DNA of 64,000 nucleotides from Pseudoxanthomonas sp. SE1 (GCF_029542205.1 NZ_CP113783.1:1727001-1791000), one strand, 5' to 3'; shown: positions 1 through 10,344, numbered from the stretch's first letter. The notes: a model not told the origin generated them from the letters alone. Numbers and translations are program-made.

Positions 1-561
1 GCGGATGCGGCCTTCGTCGCCGCCGACCTGCTGTCGCAGGCCGAGCATGGTCCGGACTCGCAGGTGCTGCTGCTGACCGATGACGAGGGGTTGATCGAGC
101 GGGTGCAGAGCGAACTGGCCACGCAGCTTGCCGCACTCGACCGGATCGACATCGCACGACAGGCATTGTCGGCGTCGCGCCTGATCAAAGTCGCCACGCT
201 GGACGATGCATTCGCCATCAGCAATCGCTACGCACCGGAACACCTGATCGTCGCCCTGCGAGAGCCGCGCGCATGGCTGGACAAGGTGGAGGCCGCCGGT
301 TCGGTGTTCCTTGGCGACTACACGCCGGAAGCGTTGGGTGATTACTGCAGTGGCACCAACCACGTCTTGCCCACGAGTGGCGCGGCGCGCGCGTACAGCG
401 GCGTCAGCGTCGCCAGCTTCCAGAACTTCGTCAGCGTGCAGTCGGCCAGCCGCGCCGGCATCGCCGCCATCGGTGACTGCGCGCTGACGCTGGCGCGCGC
501 CGAGGGACTGGACGCGCACGCCAACGCGGTCGCGCTGCGCATGCGCAAGGCGGCGGCATGA
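1..561 (+). CDS. hisD: Histidinol dehydrogenase, C-terminal part (truncated by window edge)
   Basis: The frame is open from base 1 and gives the last 186 residues of histidinol dehydrogenase, the NAD-dependent enzyme oxidising L-histidinol to L-histidine in two steps. The family-typical stretches [12 protein letters not shown] and [19 protein letters not shown] are present; the Glu-His pair in APEHL belongs to the active-site/zinc region of the family. The start and N-terminal domain lie outside the window. The stop overlaps the hisC start by 4 nt (ATGA), consistent with a translationally coupled histidine operon. Confidence 0.97.
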   Translation, partial: ADAAFVAADLLSQAEHGPDSQVLLLTDDEGLIERVQSELATQLAALDRIDIARQALSASRLIKVATLDDAFAISNRYAPEHLIVALREPRAWLDKVEAAGSVFLGDYTPEALGDYCSGTNHVLPTSGAARAYSGVSVASFQNFVSVQSASRAGIAAIGDCALTLARAEGLDAHANAVALRMRKAAA

Positions 562-1703
562 ACGGCGTGATGTCGCTGGTGCGCCCCGACTTGCGCGATT
601 TCGCCGGTTACAGATCCGCGCGCAGCGAATCGCTGCGGGGCGACGTGTGGTTGAACGCCAACGAATCCGCCTGGGCCAACCCGGCGGACGGGGCCGGTCG
701 CAGCCGCCGATATCCCGACCCGCAGCCACCGGCACTGCGTTCGCGACTGGCGCAGCTCTACGGTGCGGCATCGGAACAGGTGCTGGTCGGGCGGGGCAGC
801 GACGAGGCCATCGACTTGCTGGTGCGCGCGCTGTGCGTGCCGGGGCAGGATGCCATCGTGGTGACGCCGCCGGTGTTCGGTATGTACGCGGTCTGCGCGC
901 GACTGCAGGGTGCGCGCATCATCGAGGTGCCCCTGGTCGATGGCGAGGCCGGATTCTTCGCCGACCTCGATGCCATCCGCGAGGCGGCGCTGGTGAACGG
1001 CGCCAAGATCGTCTTCCTGTGTTCGCCGTCCAATCCGGCGGGATCGGCCATCCCGCTCGACGACATCGCCGCACTTGCCCGCGCGCTGGAAGGCCGGGCA
1101 TTGGTGGTCGTGGATGAAGCCTATGGCGAGTTCGCGGATGAAGCCTCTGCGACCACGCTGCTGGACGCACACGCCAACGTCGCCGTACTGCGCACGCTGT
1201 CGAAGGCGCATGCACTGGCTGCGGCGCGCATCGGCGTGGTGATCGCCGATGCGGAGCTGGTCGCCGTGCTGCAGCGCTGCCAGGCACCGTATCCGGTGCC
1301 GACGCCGTGCGCCGACCTGGCGCTGGAAGGCCTGTCCGACGCCGCGCTCGCGCAGACGCATGAGCGGGTGGCCACGGTGCGTCGCGAGCGTGAGCGCCTG
1401 CTGTACGCACTGGCGCGGGTGTCGGGGGTACGACGTGTCTACCCCTCGCAAGGCAATTACCTGCTGGCCCGCTTCGACGATACCGAAGGTGCATTCCGTG
1501 CATTGCTCGCCGCCGGCGTGGTGGTCCGCGACCAGCGCGCCGCACCGCAACTCGGCGATGCACTGCGCATCACCATCGGCTCGCCCGACCAGAACGATCG
1601 CGTCATCGCGGCCCTGAACGAGGACGCTGCAGGGGCTTCAGCCCCGACCGTTGCGGCGACCGTTGCCGGGGCTGAAGCCCCTCCTACGGAAGCCTTGCCA
1701 TGA
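558..1703 (+). CDS. hisC: Histidinol-phosphate aminotransferase with REP-encoded tail
   Basis: This is a PLP-dependent class I/II aminotransferase of 381 aa that converts imidazole-acetol phosphate and glutamate to histidinol phosphate. Visible family marks are [10 protein letters not shown] near the N-terminus, [35 protein letters not shown] and the PLP-lysine motif [15 protein letters not shown]. The start is the ATGA overlap with hisD and the stop overlaps hisB by 4 nt. The protein is about 20 residues longer than usual. After VIAALNEDA the last ~28 residues are Ala/Pro-rich and are encoded by a palindromic repeat (1631-1682), so this tail is probably not part of the fold. Confidence 0.97.
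   Translation: MNGVMSLVRPDLRDFAGYRSARSESLRGDVWLNANESAWANPADGAGRSRRYPDPQPPALRSRLAQLYGAASEQVLVGRGSDEAIDLLVRALCVPGQDAIVVTPPVFGMYAVCARLQGARIIEVPLVDGEAGFFADLDAIREAALVNGAKIVFLCSPSNPAGSAIPLDDIAALARALEGRALVVVDEAYGEFADEASATTLLDAHANVAVLRTLSKAHALAAARIGVVIADAELVAVLQRCQAPYPVPTPCADLALEGLSDAALAQTHERVATVRRERERLLYALARVSGVRRVYPSQGNYLLARFDDTEGAFRALLAAGVVVRDQRAAPQLGDALRITIGSPDQNDRVIAALNEDAAGASAPTVAATVAGAEAPPTEALP
1631..1687. repeat. REP-like palindrome inside the hisC 3' end
   Basis: Perfect 15-bp arms, AGGGGCTTCAGCCCC at 1631-1645 and GGGGCTGAAGCCCCT at 1668-1682, flank a 22-nt spacer that itself contains a GACCGTTGC direct repeat. The right arm continues into CTCCTAC, the edge seen in the other REPs of this window. 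The element is translated in frame as the end of HisC and stops just short of the hisB start. Confidence 0.85.
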
Positions 1704-2773
1704 CGCCCATCCTTTTCATCGACCGCGACGGCACCCTGATCGAGGAGCCCGAGGATTTCCAGATCGATGCGTACGAAAAGGTGCGCTTCGTCGCCGGTGT
1801 CATCCCGGCACTGCTGAAGTTGCGCGATGCCGGCTACCAGTTCGTCATCGTCAGCAACCAGGACGGGTTGGGCAGCGAGCAGTATCCGCGCGCGAGTTTC
1901 GACGGTCCGCAGGCATTGATGATGCAGGTGTTCGAAAGCCAGGGCATCCGGTTCCGCGAGGTACTGATCGACGAAAGCTGGCCGCACGAGAACAAGCCGA
2001 CGCGCAAGCCGGGCATCGGTTTGATGGTCCCCTATCTGCAGGACCGCAGCATCGACTGGGCGCGGTCCGGCATGGTGGGCGATCGCCCGACCGACATCCA
2101 GTTCGCCGAGAACCTGAAGATCCGCGGCTTCCAGCTGAAGACCGCGCAGTTCGGGGGCGAATGGGACTGGGCCGGCATCGCACACGAACTGGCGGACGCG
2201 CCGCGGCGTGCGGTGGTCCAGCGCAACACGAAGGAAACGAAGATCCGCGTCGAGGTGGACCTCGACCGCGTCGCCGAGCCGGTCGCGAAGACCGGCCTGC
2301 CGTTCTTCGACCACATGCTGGAGCAGATCGGCAAGCACGGTGGCTTCGCGCTGGACGTGCGCGCGGACGGCGACCTGCACATCGACGAGCACCACACCGT
2401 CGAGGACACCGGCCTTGCGCTGGGCCAGGCGCTGAAGGAAGCACTGGGCGACAAGCGCGGCATCGGTCGCTACGGCTTCACCCTGCCGATGGACGAGACG
2501 CTGGCCAGCGCCGCGCTGGATTTCAGCGGACGGCCGTACTTCGTCTTCAACGGCGAGTTCCGGCGCGAACGCGTGGGCGACCTGCCGACCGAACTGGTTC
2601 CGCACTTCTTCCGTTCACTCTGCGACGCATCGGGCCTGAACCTCAACCTGAAGGTGGAAGGCGACAACGACCACCACAAGGTCGAAGCCAGCTTCAAGGC
2701 GCTGGCGCGCGCGTTGCGCCAGGCGGTGAAGCGCGAGGGTGCCGAACTGCCGTCGACCAAGGGGGCGCTGTGA
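1700..2773 (+). CDS. hisB: Bifunctional histidinol-phosphatase / imidazoleglycerol-phosphate dehydratase
   Basis: A 357-aa fusion of two histidine-pathway enzymes. Residues about 1-165 form a HAD-type histidinol phosphatase with the nucleophile motif [12 protein letters not shown] and the later [10 protein letters not shown] metal-site loop. Residues about 170-357 form imidazoleglycerol-phosphate dehydratase with [32 protein letters not shown] and the C-terminal [13 protein letters not shown] manganese-binding histidines. The fused form is typical of gammaproteobacteria. It overlaps hisC and hisH by 4 nt each. Confidence 0.97.
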   Translation: MTPILFIDRDGTLIEEPEDFQIDAYEKVRFVAGVIPALLKLRDAGYQFVIVSNQDGLGSEQYPRASFDGPQALMMQVFESQGIRFREVLIDESWPHENKPTRKPGIGLMVPYLQDRSIDWARSGMVGDRPTDIQFAENLKIRGFQLKTAQFGGEWDWAGIAHELADAPRRAVVQRNTKETKIRVEVDLDRVAEPVAKTGLPFFDHMLEQIGKHGGFALDVRADGDLHIDEHHTVEDTGLALGQALKEALGDKRGIGRYGFTLPMDETLASAALDFSGRPYFVFNGEFRRERVGDLPTELVPHFFRSLCDASGLNLNLKVEGDNDHHKVEASFKALARALRQAVKREGAELPSTKGAL

Positions 2774-3372
2774 CGAACGTGGTCCTGGTCGATGCCGGTG
2801 GCTCCAATATCGGCTCGGTGCGATACGCCCTGCAGCGGCTCGGCGTGGAAGCGGAACTGACTGGCGATGCGGCGACGATCCGCGCCGCAGACCGGGTGAT
2901 CCTGCCCGGCGTGGGCGCCGCCGCCGTGTGCATGACGCGGCTGCAGGAACTTCACCTGGTCGACGTGCTGCGCACGCTGGACAGGCCCCTGCTGGGCGTC
3001 TGTGTGGGCGTGCAACTGCTGTTCGCGCATTCCGAGGAAGACGACACACCCTGCCTGGGCCTGCTGCCCGGCCGCGTGCGCAAACTGCCGGCCGCAGCGG
3101 GCGTCCGCGTACCGCACATGGGGTGGAATACCCTGCAACGCTGCCGGGACAGCTCGCTGATCGAGGGCATTGCCGAAGGCGACCACGCCTACTTCGTCCA
3201 CAGCTACGCAGCGCCCGTCGACGACGACTGCCTGTGCAGCAGCGAGCATGGCCACGCGTTCGCCGCGGTGGTGCAGCGGGGGAATGTGGCCGGCGCCCAG
3301 TTCCATCCCGAGCGCTCGGGTGCCGTCGGCGCCCGGTTGCTGAAGAACTTCATCGAGTACGGACTGCAATGA
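2770..3372 (+). CDS. hisH: Imidazole glycerol phosphate synthase, glutamine amidotransferase subunit
   Basis: This 200-aa class I glutaminase hydrolyses glutamine and passes ammonia to HisF. The start is GTG at 2770, overlapping the hisB stop as GTGA and giving [10 protein letters not shown]. No other start fits the coupled operon pattern. The nucleophile cysteine sits in [12 protein letters not shown], and the His-Glu of the triad are in AQFHPERSG near the C-terminus. HisH and HisF act as a cytoplasmic heterodimer, and hisF lies two genes downstream. Confidence 0.95.
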   Translation: MTNVVLVDAGGSNIGSVRYALQRLGVEAELTGDAATIRAADRVILPGVGAAAVCMTRLQELHLVDVLRTLDRPLLGVCVGVQLLFAHSEEDDTPCLGLLPGRVRKLPAAAGVRVPHMGWNTLQRCRDSSLIEGIAEGDHAYFVHSYAAPVDDDCLCSSEHGHAFAAVVQRGNVAGAQFHPERSGAVGARLLKNFIEYGLQ

Positions 3373-4106
3373 CAGGTTTCACCGTGTATCCCGCCATCGA
3401 CGTGCGCGATGGCCGCGTCGTGCGGCTGGCGCAGGGCGACTATGCGCGCGAAACGCGCTATGAAGGCACGCCACTGGAGGTGGCCATGCGCTACGCCGCG
3501 CAGGGTGCGCAATGGCTGCACCTGGTCGACCTGGACGCGGCGCGCGCAGGCGGCTACACGCTTGCGCCGTTGCTGGGCGAAATCGCGCGCACGACCCCGT
3601 TGAAGGTCCAGACGGGCGGCGGTGTGCGCGGGCGCAACGACGTGGCGCGTATCCTCGATGCAGGGGCGGAACGTGTCGTCATCGGTTCGTTGTCGGTCCG
3701 CGACCCGGATGCCGTCGTGGCGTGGCTGGCCGAGTTCGGCAGCGAGCGCATCACCGTGGCGCTGGATACGCGACGCGACGACGACGGCACGTGGCGCCTG
3801 CCGGTGCATGGCTGGACGGAGACGGCATCCGGGACGCTGGACGACTTCGCGTTGCGTTACGCGGACGCAGGTCTGCGCCACCTGCTGTGCACCGACATCG
3901 CCCGCGACGGCATGCTGAGCGGGCCCAACCTCGACCTGTATGCCCACCTGCGCACCACCTTGCCCGGGTTGGCCGTGCAGGCGTCGGGCGGGGTGAGCGC
4001 GGTGGCGGATGTCATCGGGGCTCGCGAAACGGGTTGCGCAGGCATCGTGCTCGGGCGTGCGTTGCTTGAGGGCCGCTTCGCCCTGCCGGAGGCGCTGGCA
4101 TGCTGA
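3369..4106 (+). CDS. hisA: Phosphoribosylformimino-AICAR-P isomerase
   Basis: A 245-aa (beta/alpha)8 isomerase that converts ProFAR to PRFAR. It opens with [20 protein letters not shown], containing the catalytic Asp of the family, and has the phosphate-binding strands [17 protein letters not shown] and [18 protein letters not shown] with the second catalytic Asp. The ATG overlaps the hisH stop by 4 nt and the stop overlaps hisF by 7 nt. Confidence 0.97.
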   Translation: MTGFTVYPAIDVRDGRVVRLAQGDYARETRYEGTPLEVAMRYAAQGAQWLHLVDLDAARAGGYTLAPLLGEIARTTPLKVQTGGGVRGRNDVARILDAGAERVVIGSLSVRDPDAVVAWLAEFGSERITVALDTRRDDDGTWRLPVHGWTETASGTLDDFALRYADAGLRHLLCTDIARDGMLSGPNLDLYAHLRTTLPGLAVQASGGVSAVADVIGARETGCAGIVLGRALLEGRFALPEALAC

Positions 4107-4876
4107 GCCGGCGCATCATTCCCTGCCTGGACGTGCGCGAGGGCCGGGTGGTCAAGGGCGTGAAGTTTCGCGACCACGTCGACATGGGCGACATCGCGGA
4201 ACTGGCGCTGCGCTACCGAGACGAAGGTGCCGACGAGCTGGTGTTCTACGACATCAGCGCCAGCCCGGAAGGACGTTCGGTGGACTACGCTTGGATCGAG
4301 CGCGTGTCACGGCTGCTGGACATTCCGTTCTGCGTGGCCGGTGGCATCCGGGACGTGGAGACCGCGCGTCGCGTGCTGTACAGCGGCGCCGACAAGGTGT
4401 CGGTGAACACGCCAGCGTTGGAGCGCCCGGAACTGATCGGCGAACTGGCGCGGGCGTTCGGCGTGCAATGCGTGGTGGTCGGCGTGGATTCCATCCTTGA
4501 AGCGGACGGCGAATGGCGCGTGCGCCGCTATACCGGCGATCCCACGAAGATGCAGGGTGCCGGCTTGCGCACGCTGGACTGGGTCGTGCAGGCGCAGCGC
4601 CTGGGCGCCGGCGAGATCGTGTTGAACTGCATGGACCAGGACGGCGTGCGGCGGGGCTACGACCTGGCGCAGTTGCAGGCGGTTCGCAGGGTCTGCGAAG
4701 TGCCGCTCGTTGCCTCGGGTGGCGCGGGCGAGGTGGAGCATTTCACCGATGTGTTCCGGCAGGCGGATGTGGACGGCGCACTGGCCGCCAGCGTCTTCCA
4801 CAGCGGCCACATCCGCATTCCGGCATTGAAGCGGGCACTGGCGCAACAAGGCATCGAGGTGAGACGTGGCGACTGA
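4100..4876 (+). CDS. hisF: Imidazole glycerol phosphate synthase, cyclase subunit
   Basis: The 258-aa cyclase partner of HisH combines ammonia with PRFAR to make imidazole glycerol phosphate and AICAR. It begins [20 protein letters not shown], with the Asp acid/base in CLDV, and continues with [18 protein letters not shown] and [15 protein letters not shown], where the second catalytic Asp lies. It is a (beta/alpha)8 paralogue of the preceding HisA. The stop overlaps hisI by 11 nt. Confidence 0.97.
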   Translation: MLSRRIIPCLDVREGRVVKGVKFRDHVDMGDIAELALRYRDEGADELVFYDISASPEGRSVDYAWIERVSRLLDIPFCVAGGIRDVETARRVLYSGADKVSVNTPALERPELIGELARAFGVQCVVVGVDSILEADGEWRVRRYTGDPTKMQGAGLRTLDWVVQAQRLGAGEIVLNCMDQDGVRRGYDLAQLQAVRRVCEVPLVASGGAGEVEHFTDVFRQADVDGALAASVFHSGHIRIPALKRALAQQGIEVRRGD

Positions 4877-5492
4877 CAAGCGGCAACCGACCTTCGATCC
4901 CGCCGGCCTGGACTGGGACAAGGGCGACGGGTTGCTGCCCGTCATCGTGCAGGACGCCGCGACGCTGCGCGTGCTGATGCTGGGCTACATGAACCACGAA
5001 GCACTGCAGACCACGCTCGCCAGCGGGCGCGTGACCTTCTTCAGTCGCAGCAGGCAGCGTCTGTGGACCAAGGGCGAAAGCTCCGGCCATGTGCTGGAAC
5101 TGGTGGCTGTCGAAACCGACTGCGATGACGACACGCTGCTGGTCCTCGCGCACCCGCAGGGGCCCACCTGCCACCTGCAGCGCGCCAGCTGCTTCCCGTC
5201 GGCACCGGCCGCATTCCTGTCGGAACTGGATGCCCTCATTGCGCAACGCGAGCGTGAACGGCCGGCGGACAGCTACACCACGCGCCTGTTCGAGGCTGGC
5301 GTACGCCGCATCGCGCAGAAGGTGGGCGAGGAGGGCGTGGAAACCGCGTTGGCGGCCGTGGCGCAGGACGAAACCGCACTGCTCGGCGAGAGCGCCGACC
5401 TGCTTTACCACCTGACCGTCCTGCTGCGCGCACGCGGCCTGTCGCTGGCCGATGCCGTCGGTGTGCTGCGGGAACGGCACGCCTCCCGATGA
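4866..5492 (+). CDS. hisI: Bifunctional phosphoribosyl-AMP cyclohydrolase / phosphoribosyl-ATP diphosphatase
   Basis: A 208-aa HisIE fusion that catalyses steps 2 and 3 of histidine synthesis. The cyclohydrolase half shows [18 protein letters not shown], the [10 protein letters not shown] metal site and the GPTCH zinc ligand. The diphosphatase half shows [18 protein letters not shown]. The start is GTG at 4866 inside the hisF end. This is the last gene of the his run. No clear T-tract terminator follows; a long REP hairpin comes 16 nt after the stop. Confidence 0.96.
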   Translation: MATDKRQPTFDPAGLDWDKGDGLLPVIVQDAATLRVLMLGYMNHEALQTTLASGRVTFFSRSRQRLWTKGESSGHVLELVAVETDCDDDTLLVLAHPQGPTCHLQRASCFPSAPAAFLSELDALIAQRERERPADSYTTRLFEAGVRRIAQKVGEEGVETALAAVAQDETALLGESADLLYHLTVLLRARGLSLADAVGVLRERHASR

Positions 5493-5507
5493 CGCATCCC
5501 CGCCGAC

Positions 5508-5582
5508 TGTAGGAGCGCCCTCGGGCGCGATGCTCTTCGCTGCTGCTGACGAAAAAGCATCGCGCCCGAGGGCGCTCCTACA
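5508..5582. repeat. REP hairpin, 27-bp perfect inverted repeat
   Basis: Arms at 5508-5534 and 5556-5582 are exact reverse complements around a 21-nt loop. The outer edge reads TGTAGGAGCG and the inner part CCCTCGGGCGCGATGCT. It belongs to the same TGTAGGAGCG family as the elements at 20914 and 21833. It lies directly after the his operon and may act as a 3' stabiliser or weak terminator. Confidence 0.9.
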
Positions 5583-5633
5583 AGTGCACCGGCCCTGCGC
5601 CATAATCCTCCGGTCTTTCCGGCTGGAGTCGCC

Positions 5634-7214
5634 ATGCGCGCTTCGTTGATCGCCCTCGTCCTGGCACTGCTGACGGTCCCCGCCCATGCGCTGCCGCCGC
5701 CCTGCAGCTGGGGACAGGTGTACGAGGACCGCAACGGAAACGGCACCCGCGATGCCGGGGAACCGGGCCTGCCGGGCGTCAAGGTGTCCAACGGTGTCGA
5801 CATCGCGGTCACGGATGTGCAGGGCGAATACCGCCTGGACTACGTGGACGGGCGCACGCTCTTCATCATCAAACCGGCCGGCTACGATCTGGCGGTGCGG
5901 CCGGACGGCTTGCCATCCCGCTGGCGCAACCTGCAGTACCACGCCGGACCCACGCTGAAATACGGCGGCATCCCGCAGCGGCAACCGGACTGCACGCATT
6001 TCGGGCTTCGTCCGCGGGTGAAGGAGGCGAAGGATGCACTCGATGTGCTGCTGTTCGCCGACAGCCAGACTTCTTCCGTGAAGGACGTGGACTATTACTG
6101 GCGCGACATCGTGCAACCCCTGGTCGGGAAGCATGGTGCCACGCTGGGCTTGACGTTGGGCGACGTGACCAACGACGACCTGTCGCTGTACCCCGAGATC
6201 CTGCGCACGACCATGAGCCTGCAGGTGCCATGGCTGTTCATTCCGGGCAACCACGACCTCGACTTCGATGCCGCCGGCGACGAGGATTCGCTGCGCACGT
6301 TCCGCCATCATCTTGGACCGGACACCTTCGCGTGGGAAGAAGAGGCCGCGACGTTCATCGGGCTGGACGACGTGATCTACCGGCCAGGCAGCACGCCTTC
6401 GTACTTCGGCGGACTGCGCGAAGACCAGTTCGCCTTCCTGCAGGCGTACCTGCCCACGGTGCGCAAGGACCGGCTGCTGGTGATCGGCGTGCACATCCCG
6501 CTCTACGAGCCGGGCGCACGCGGCTTCCGCCCGGAAGACCGAGAGCGCCTGTTCGCGATGCTGGAGGACTTCCCGCACGTGCTGCTGCTCAGTGGGCACA
6601 CCCACACCCAGCGGCATTGGTACCACGACGTTTCCACCGGTTGGCACGGCCTTCGGCCGCTGCATGAGTACAACGTCGGCGCAGCCTGCGGCGCCTACTG
6701 GTCGGGCGTGAAGGACGCGGAGGGGATTCCGGACACGACGATGGCCGATGGTACGCCCAACGGCTACGCGCGGTTGCGCGTGCGCGCGGGCGGCGAGTAC
6801 GCGCTGTCGTGGCATCCGGCGCGCGGAGCGGACGACAGCGGCATCGGCCTGCATGCGCCGCGCGTGCTGCGCAAGGGCGCGTATCCGGCGTGGGGCGTGT
6901 TCGCCAATGTCTACATGGGCGATGCGGAGACCCGTGTGGAGTACCGCGTCGATGGCGGCGAGTGGAAGCCGATGAAGCGCGTAGAACACCCCGATCCGCG
7001 CCTGCTGCTGGAGAACATGCGCGACGACACGGCCGATGCCTTGCGTGGGTATGACCGCTCGCCGGAAGCCGAAGCCTCCCAGCACCTGTGGCGCGGCGCG
7101 CTGCCCACCGACCTGGCCGAAGGCGAGCATGCGGTCGAGGTGCGCGCCTTCGACCGCTGGCGTGGCGAACAATCGGCCCGCACGTCGTATCGCCTGCAGA
7201 AGGGAGAGCCCTGA
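5634..7214 (+). CDS. Secreted calcineurin-like metallophosphoesterase
   Basis: A 526-aa protein with signal peptide MRASLIALVLALLTVPAHA. Residues about 24-90 resemble a SdrD-B/CarboxypepD-like module (YEDRNGNGTRDAGEPGLPG). The phosphoesterase core follows with FADSQ, TLGDVTND, IPGNHDLDFD and LLSGHTHTQRHW, which cover the dimetal-binding blocks; the first block is D-x-Q rather than the commoner D-x-H. A beta-rich C-terminal domain follows. This N-core-C order matches bacterial exported phosphoesterases with MetallophosN/C-type flanks. The substrate cannot be told. ATG has a CTGGAG ribosome site. Confidence 0.88.
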   Translation: MRASLIALVLALLTVPAHALPPPCSWGQVYEDRNGNGTRDAGEPGLPGVKVSNGVDIAVTDVQGEYRLDYVDGRTLFIIKPAGYDLAVRPDGLPSRWRNLQYHAGPTLKYGGIPQRQPDCTHFGLRPRVKEAKDALDVLLFADSQTSSVKDVDYYWRDIVQPLVGKHGATLGLTLGDVTNDDLSLYPEILRTTMSLQVPWLFIPGNHDLDFDAAGDEDSLRTFRHHLGPDTFAWEEEAATFIGLDDVIYRPGSTPSYFGGLREDQFAFLQAYLPTVRKDRLLVIGVHIPLYEPGARGFRPEDRERLFAMLEDFPHVLLLSGHTHTQRHWYHDVSTGWHGLRPLHEYNVGAACGAYWSGVKDAEGIPDTTMADGTPNGYARLRVRAGGEYALSWHPARGADDSGIGLHAPRVLRKGAYPAWGVFANVYMGDAETRVEYRVDGGEWKPMKRVEHPDPRLLLENMRDDTADALRGYDRSPEAEASQHLWRGALPTDLAEGEHAVEVRAFDRWRGEQSARTSYRLQKGEP

Positions 7215-7216
7215 TC

Positions 7217-7792
7217 ATGGCCGCGACGGACCTTCCCATCGAGCACTTCGTGGACGCCGCCGCGTGGGAGCGCTGGCTGGAGCGCCACGCCACCTCCGAG
7301 GGCGTGTGGCTCAGGATCGCGAAGAAGGACTCGGGCATCGCGTCGGTGAGCTATGCGGAAGCGCTCGACGTGGCGCTGTGCCATGGCTGGATCGACGGGC
7401 AGAAGAAGGGCTTCGACGCGCAGTGCTTCCTGCAGCGTTTCACGCCGCGTCGTTCGCGCAGCACGTGGTCCAGGATCAACGTCGCCAAGATCGAGGTACT
7501 GGTAGCGGCAGGGCGGATGCGACCGGCGGGCATGCGCGAAGTCGAGGCGGCCAAGGCGGATGGTCGCTGGGATGCGGCCTACGACGGCGCCAGATCGATG
7601 GACGTGCCGGCCGAACTCGCCCAGGCGCTGGCGAAGAATCGCAAGGCCAAGGCCTTTTTCGAAGCACTCGACAGGACCAACCGCTATGCCGTCTGTTGGC
7701 GCGTGCAGACCGCAGCGAAGCTCGAAACGAAGCGGGCGCGGGTGGAGAAACTGGTCGCCATGCTGGCGCGTGGTGAGAAGATCCACGCCTGA
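7217..7792 (+). CDS. YdeI/OmpD-associated family protein
   Basis: A 191-aa cytosolic protein with the family signature EGVWLRIAKKDSGIASVSYA, then EALDVALCHGWIDGQKK and RFTPRRSRSTWSRIN, as in the YdeI (bacteriocin-protection / OmpD-associated) family. The C-terminal half has the usual AFFEALDRTNRYAVCWRVQ helix. The biochemical role of the family is poorly defined. It starts 2 nt after the phosphoesterase stop, so the two are probably co-transcribed. Confidence 0.85.
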   Translation: MAATDLPIEHFVDAAAWERWLERHATSEGVWLRIAKKDSGIASVSYAEALDVALCHGWIDGQKKGFDAQCFLQRFTPRRSRSTWSRINVAKIEVLVAAGRMRPAGMREVEAAKADGRWDAAYDGARSMDVPAELAQALAKNRKAKAFFEALDRTNRYAVCWRVQTAAKLETKRARVEKLVAMLARGEKIHA

Positions 7793-7805
7793 TGCCATGA
7801 ACGAA

Positions 7806-7828
7806 AACGCCTCCCGATGGGAGGCGTT
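7806..7828 (-). terminator. Intrinsic terminator of the mtn/EamA minus-strand unit
   Basis: AACGCCTCCC at 7806-7815 pairs with GGGAGGCGTT at 7819-7828 over a 3-nt loop. On the minus strand the stem is followed by TTTTCG, so it suits termination of the EamA transcript. It also sits 14 nt after the YdeI-family stop and could work both ways. Confidence 0.7.
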
Positions 7829-7956
7829 CCATGTCCTGGCGGGCGAGCGGAGGCTGGCGGGCGAGGCATGCGTGGCTGGCTGGCGTTGGCTGGCTTGCGA
7901 CGTGCGCGCAGTCTAGGGAAACGCGTCCCGACATGCGGAAACGCGAATCGCTCTCA

Positions 7957-8835
7957 TCAACGCGCGCGGCTCGCGCGCACGCTTAGCCACGCACCGATCA
8001 TGAGCAAGGCGATCGCGACGGCCTGTATCCAATGCGCCTGCGCGCGCCCCGACGCCACCAGCAGCAGGGTCGACAACAACGGCGCCAGATAGGACAGGCT
8101 GCCCAGCAGGGCGATATCGCCGCGCTTGGTGCCGTGGTCCCACAGCCAGAACGCGGCGCCCACCGGGCCGATGCCCATGAGCACAAGGACGGTCCACTGA
8201 CCTGTCGTGGGAATCACCGTCTCCTCGCCCACCAGGTGCGCGACGGCGCCCAGCACCGCGACGCCTGCGCAGGCGAGGGTGATCGCTGCGCTGGGCACTT
8301 CGGCGTGGCGTCGGTTGAGTACCGAATACAGCGACCAGATCAGCGCCGCGCCCAGCGCGGCAACATAGCCGGGGACATGCGATGGCTCGATCTGCAGGCT
8401 GCGCCCGCGGGTCACCAGCAGTACCGCCGCGACCAGGCCGAGGCCGGTGCCAAGCCACTGGGCGCGGCGCACGGAGACACCGCCGAACAGGCCTGCGAAC
8501 ACCACGATCAGCAGCGGCCACAGGTAGTTGAGCAGATTGGCTTCCACGGCCGGTGCGCGCTTCAGCGCGATGAAGTAGAGCGCGTGATAGCCGAACAGGG
8601 CGAGCGTGGACAGCGCGAACGCGGACAGCGGCTGGCGCAGTTCGCGCCAACCTGCGCTGCCGCGCAGGCCTGCGCGCAGGAGGCCCAGCACGGCGGCGAT
8701 GCCGAAGCCGACGGCGAGCACCTGGAAAGGCGGCAGGTTGCCCGTCGCCGTCGTCAACAACGCCAGCGACGCCCACAGCAGGATCGCGACCAGCCCCGCC
8801 AGGGTGGCACGGCGCTGCGAAGCGGCGTTGCTCAC
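7957..8835 (-). CDS. EamA/DMT-family exporter (YddG-like)
   Basis: A 292-aa protein with about ten hydrophobic segments and the two-fold EamA repeat, for example [18 protein letters not shown] near the start and [19 protein letters not shown] at the second repeat. [17 protein letters not shown] and [17 protein letters not shown] are characteristic of the YddG-like branch of the DMT superfamily, known for amino-acid export. The start overlaps the mtnC stop by 4 nt (ATGA), so its translation is coupled to methionine salvage. The substrate is unknown; a sulfur amino acid or methylthio compound is a guess from context. Confidence 0.85.
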   Translation of the reverse strand: MSNAASQRRATLAGLVAILLWASLALLTTATGNLPPFQVLAVGFGIAAVLGLLRAGLRGSAGWRELRQPLSAFALSTLALFGYHALYFIALKRAPAVEANLLNYLWPLLIVVFAGLFGGVSVRRAQWLGTGLGLVAAVLLVTRGRSLQIEPSHVPGYVAALGAALIWSLYSVLNRRHAEVPSAAITLACAGVAVLGAVAHLVGEETVIPTTGQWTVLVLMGIGPVGAAFWLWDHGTKRGDIALLGSLSYLAPLLSTLLLVASGRAQAHWIQAVAIALLMIGAWLSVRASRAR

Positions 8836-9536
8836 GCGGTGGGCAGCTCGATGTCAGCGAAGGAGTCGACGCGCACGTGACCACGTGCCGCATCACCTTC
8901 GCGCGGCGCGGGGTAGTCGTCCCGCCGGTCGATCAGGCACGTCTGCAGGCCGGCATCGCGCGCGGCATCCAGTTCCTCCACCACGTCGGACAGGAACAGG
9001 ATGTCCCCGGGAGGCACGCCGATGCGCCCGGCGATGGCCCGGTAACTGGCCGCCTCGCGCTTGCCGCCGACTTCGGTATCGAACCAGCCCGAGAACATCG
9101 GCGACAGGTCGCCCGCATCGCTGTGGCCGAAGAACAGCTTCTGCGCCGGCACCGAACCGGATGAATAGACGTAGAGCGGGTAACCCTGCGCGTGCCACGT
9201 GCGCAACGCGGGTGCGGCATCGGGATAGATGTGTGCGGTGAAATCCGCATCGCGGTAGCCGGCCTCCCAGATCAGGCCCTGGAGCGCCTTCAGCGCTGTG
9301 TGCTTGCGATCCTGGTCGATCCAGCCCTGCAGCGTCTCCACGATGACGTCATCGCTGCAGATGCTGCCGTGCTCGGTGGCCACGACATCCAGCCAGCGGC
9401 GCACCTCCGGGTCGTCGCCATGCTCGCGCACGAAGCCGGGCAGGGCGCGGCGCGCGTACGGGAACAGCACGTCCTTCACGAACGAGATGCTGCTGGTGGT
9501 GCCTTCGATGTCGGTGAGGATGGTGGAAACGGGCAT
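8832..9536 (-). CDS. mtnC: Acireductone synthase (enolase-phosphatase E1)
   Basis: A 234-aa HAD-superfamily enzyme that enolises and dephosphorylates 2,3-diketo-5-methylthiopentyl-1-phosphate in the methionine salvage pathway. It begins [20 protein letters not shown] with the D-x-E nucleophile motif, then [17 protein letters not shown] and [16 protein letters not shown]. The ATG at 9536 is chosen over an upstream in-frame start because the extra residues are repeat-derived and basic. It is downstream of mtnD across a repeat-containing gap. Confidence 0.95.
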   Translation of the reverse strand: MPVSTILTDIEGTTSSISFVKDVLFPYARRALPGFVREHGDDPEVRRWLDVVATEHGSICSDDVIVETLQGWIDQDRKHTALKALQGLIWEAGYRDADFTAHIYPDAAPALRTWHAQGYPLYVYSSGSVPAQKLFFGHSDAGDLSPMFSGWFDTEVGGKREAASYRAIAGRIGVPPGDILFLSDVVEELDAARDAGLQTCLIDRRDDYPAPREGDAARGHVRVDSFADIELPTA

Positions 9537-9556
9537 GGGGTTCTTCTGGTTCGCGG

Positions 9557-9687
9557 TAGAGCGGAGCTTGCTCCGCTGCGAGTGTCGAGGGCAGGGAAAG
9601 CGACTGGCGCTGATCCTTTGCACGACAGTTCATCGCCGTCGTGTCGTCGGACCCTCACCCCAACCCCTCTCCCGAGGGGAGAGGGGC
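9557..9687. repeat. Two repeat hairpins between mtnD and mtnC
   Basis: AGCGGAGCTTGCTCCGCT (9560-9577) is preceded by GT, forming a GTAGAGCGGAGC-type REP. CCCCTCTCCC (9664-9673) pairs with GGGAGAGGGG (9677-9686) in the common xanthomonad context CCTCACCCCAACCCC. The second hairpin abuts the mtnD stop and could attenuate read-through into mtnC. Confidence 0.75.
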
Positions 9688-9688
9688 T

Positions 9689-10246
9689 TCAGGGTTCGGT
9701 AAGGCCTTCATAGCGCGGGAACTGCTGCGCCAGCGTGGTGCCGGTGAAGTGGCCCACCCAGCCGTCCGGCTCGGTGAAGAAGCGGATCGCGACGAAACTC
9801 GGTTCCGGCCCCATGTCGAACCAGTGCAGCGTACTGTCGGGCACGCCGATCAGGTCGTCCTGCACGCATTCGATCTCATAGACCTTGTCGCCCACGTGCA
9901 GCGTGAACAGGCCCGAGCCGGCGACGAAGAAGCGCACCTCGTCTTCCTTGTGGTAGTGCTCGTCCAGGAACTTGGCGCGCATCGCCTCGCGCTGCGGGTT
10001 GTCCGGCGCGATGCTGACCACGTCGACCGTCTTGAAGCCGCGCTCGGCGACCAGCCGGTCGATGTCGGCGCGGTAGGCGTCCATCACCTCTTCCGGCGAG
10101 GCGCCCGGGGCGATCGCCTTGGTCGCTTTCCAGCGCTCGAAGGTCACGCCGAGCTTCTTCAGTTCGGCGGCGATGAAGTCGGGGTCGTAGCTGGCGAACT
10201 CCGGCGTGGCCGGGTCGGATTCGCGGAAGATGCGCAGGCGGCTCAT
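9689..10246 (-). CDS. mtnD: Acireductone dioxygenase
   Basis: A 185-aa cupin that oxidises acireductone to 2-keto-4-methylthiobutyrate and formate (Fe form). The metal-binding motif is [17 protein letters not shown] (H-x-H-x4-E), and the fourth ligand is in [11 protein letters not shown]. It starts [11 protein letters not shown] at the only sensible ATG. It lies 98 nt after mtnB, on the same strand. Confidence 0.96.
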   Translation of the reverse strand: MSRLRIFRESDPATPEFASYDPDFIAAELKKLGVTFERWKATKAIAPGASPEEVMDAYRADIDRLVAERGFKTVDVVSIAPDNPQREAMRAKFLDEHYHKEDEVRFFVAGSGLFTLHVGDKVYEIECVQDDLIGVPDSTLHWFDMGPEPSFVAIRFFTEPDGWVGHFTGTTLAQQFPRYEGLTEP

Positions 10247-10344
10247 GGCGGTATGGCGTGAGGCGACGGAGGGAGTCGGTAGGGTACCAGACCCCATCCG
10301 CGTGGCCTGTTGCGGAAGCGGAACGCTGCGATAACCCGCGGTTG

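Noticed and set aside
4743..7172. An 809-codon minus frame across hisI and the phosphoesterase
   Set aside because: Overlaps two genes with clear motifs on the other strand and reads through a REP.
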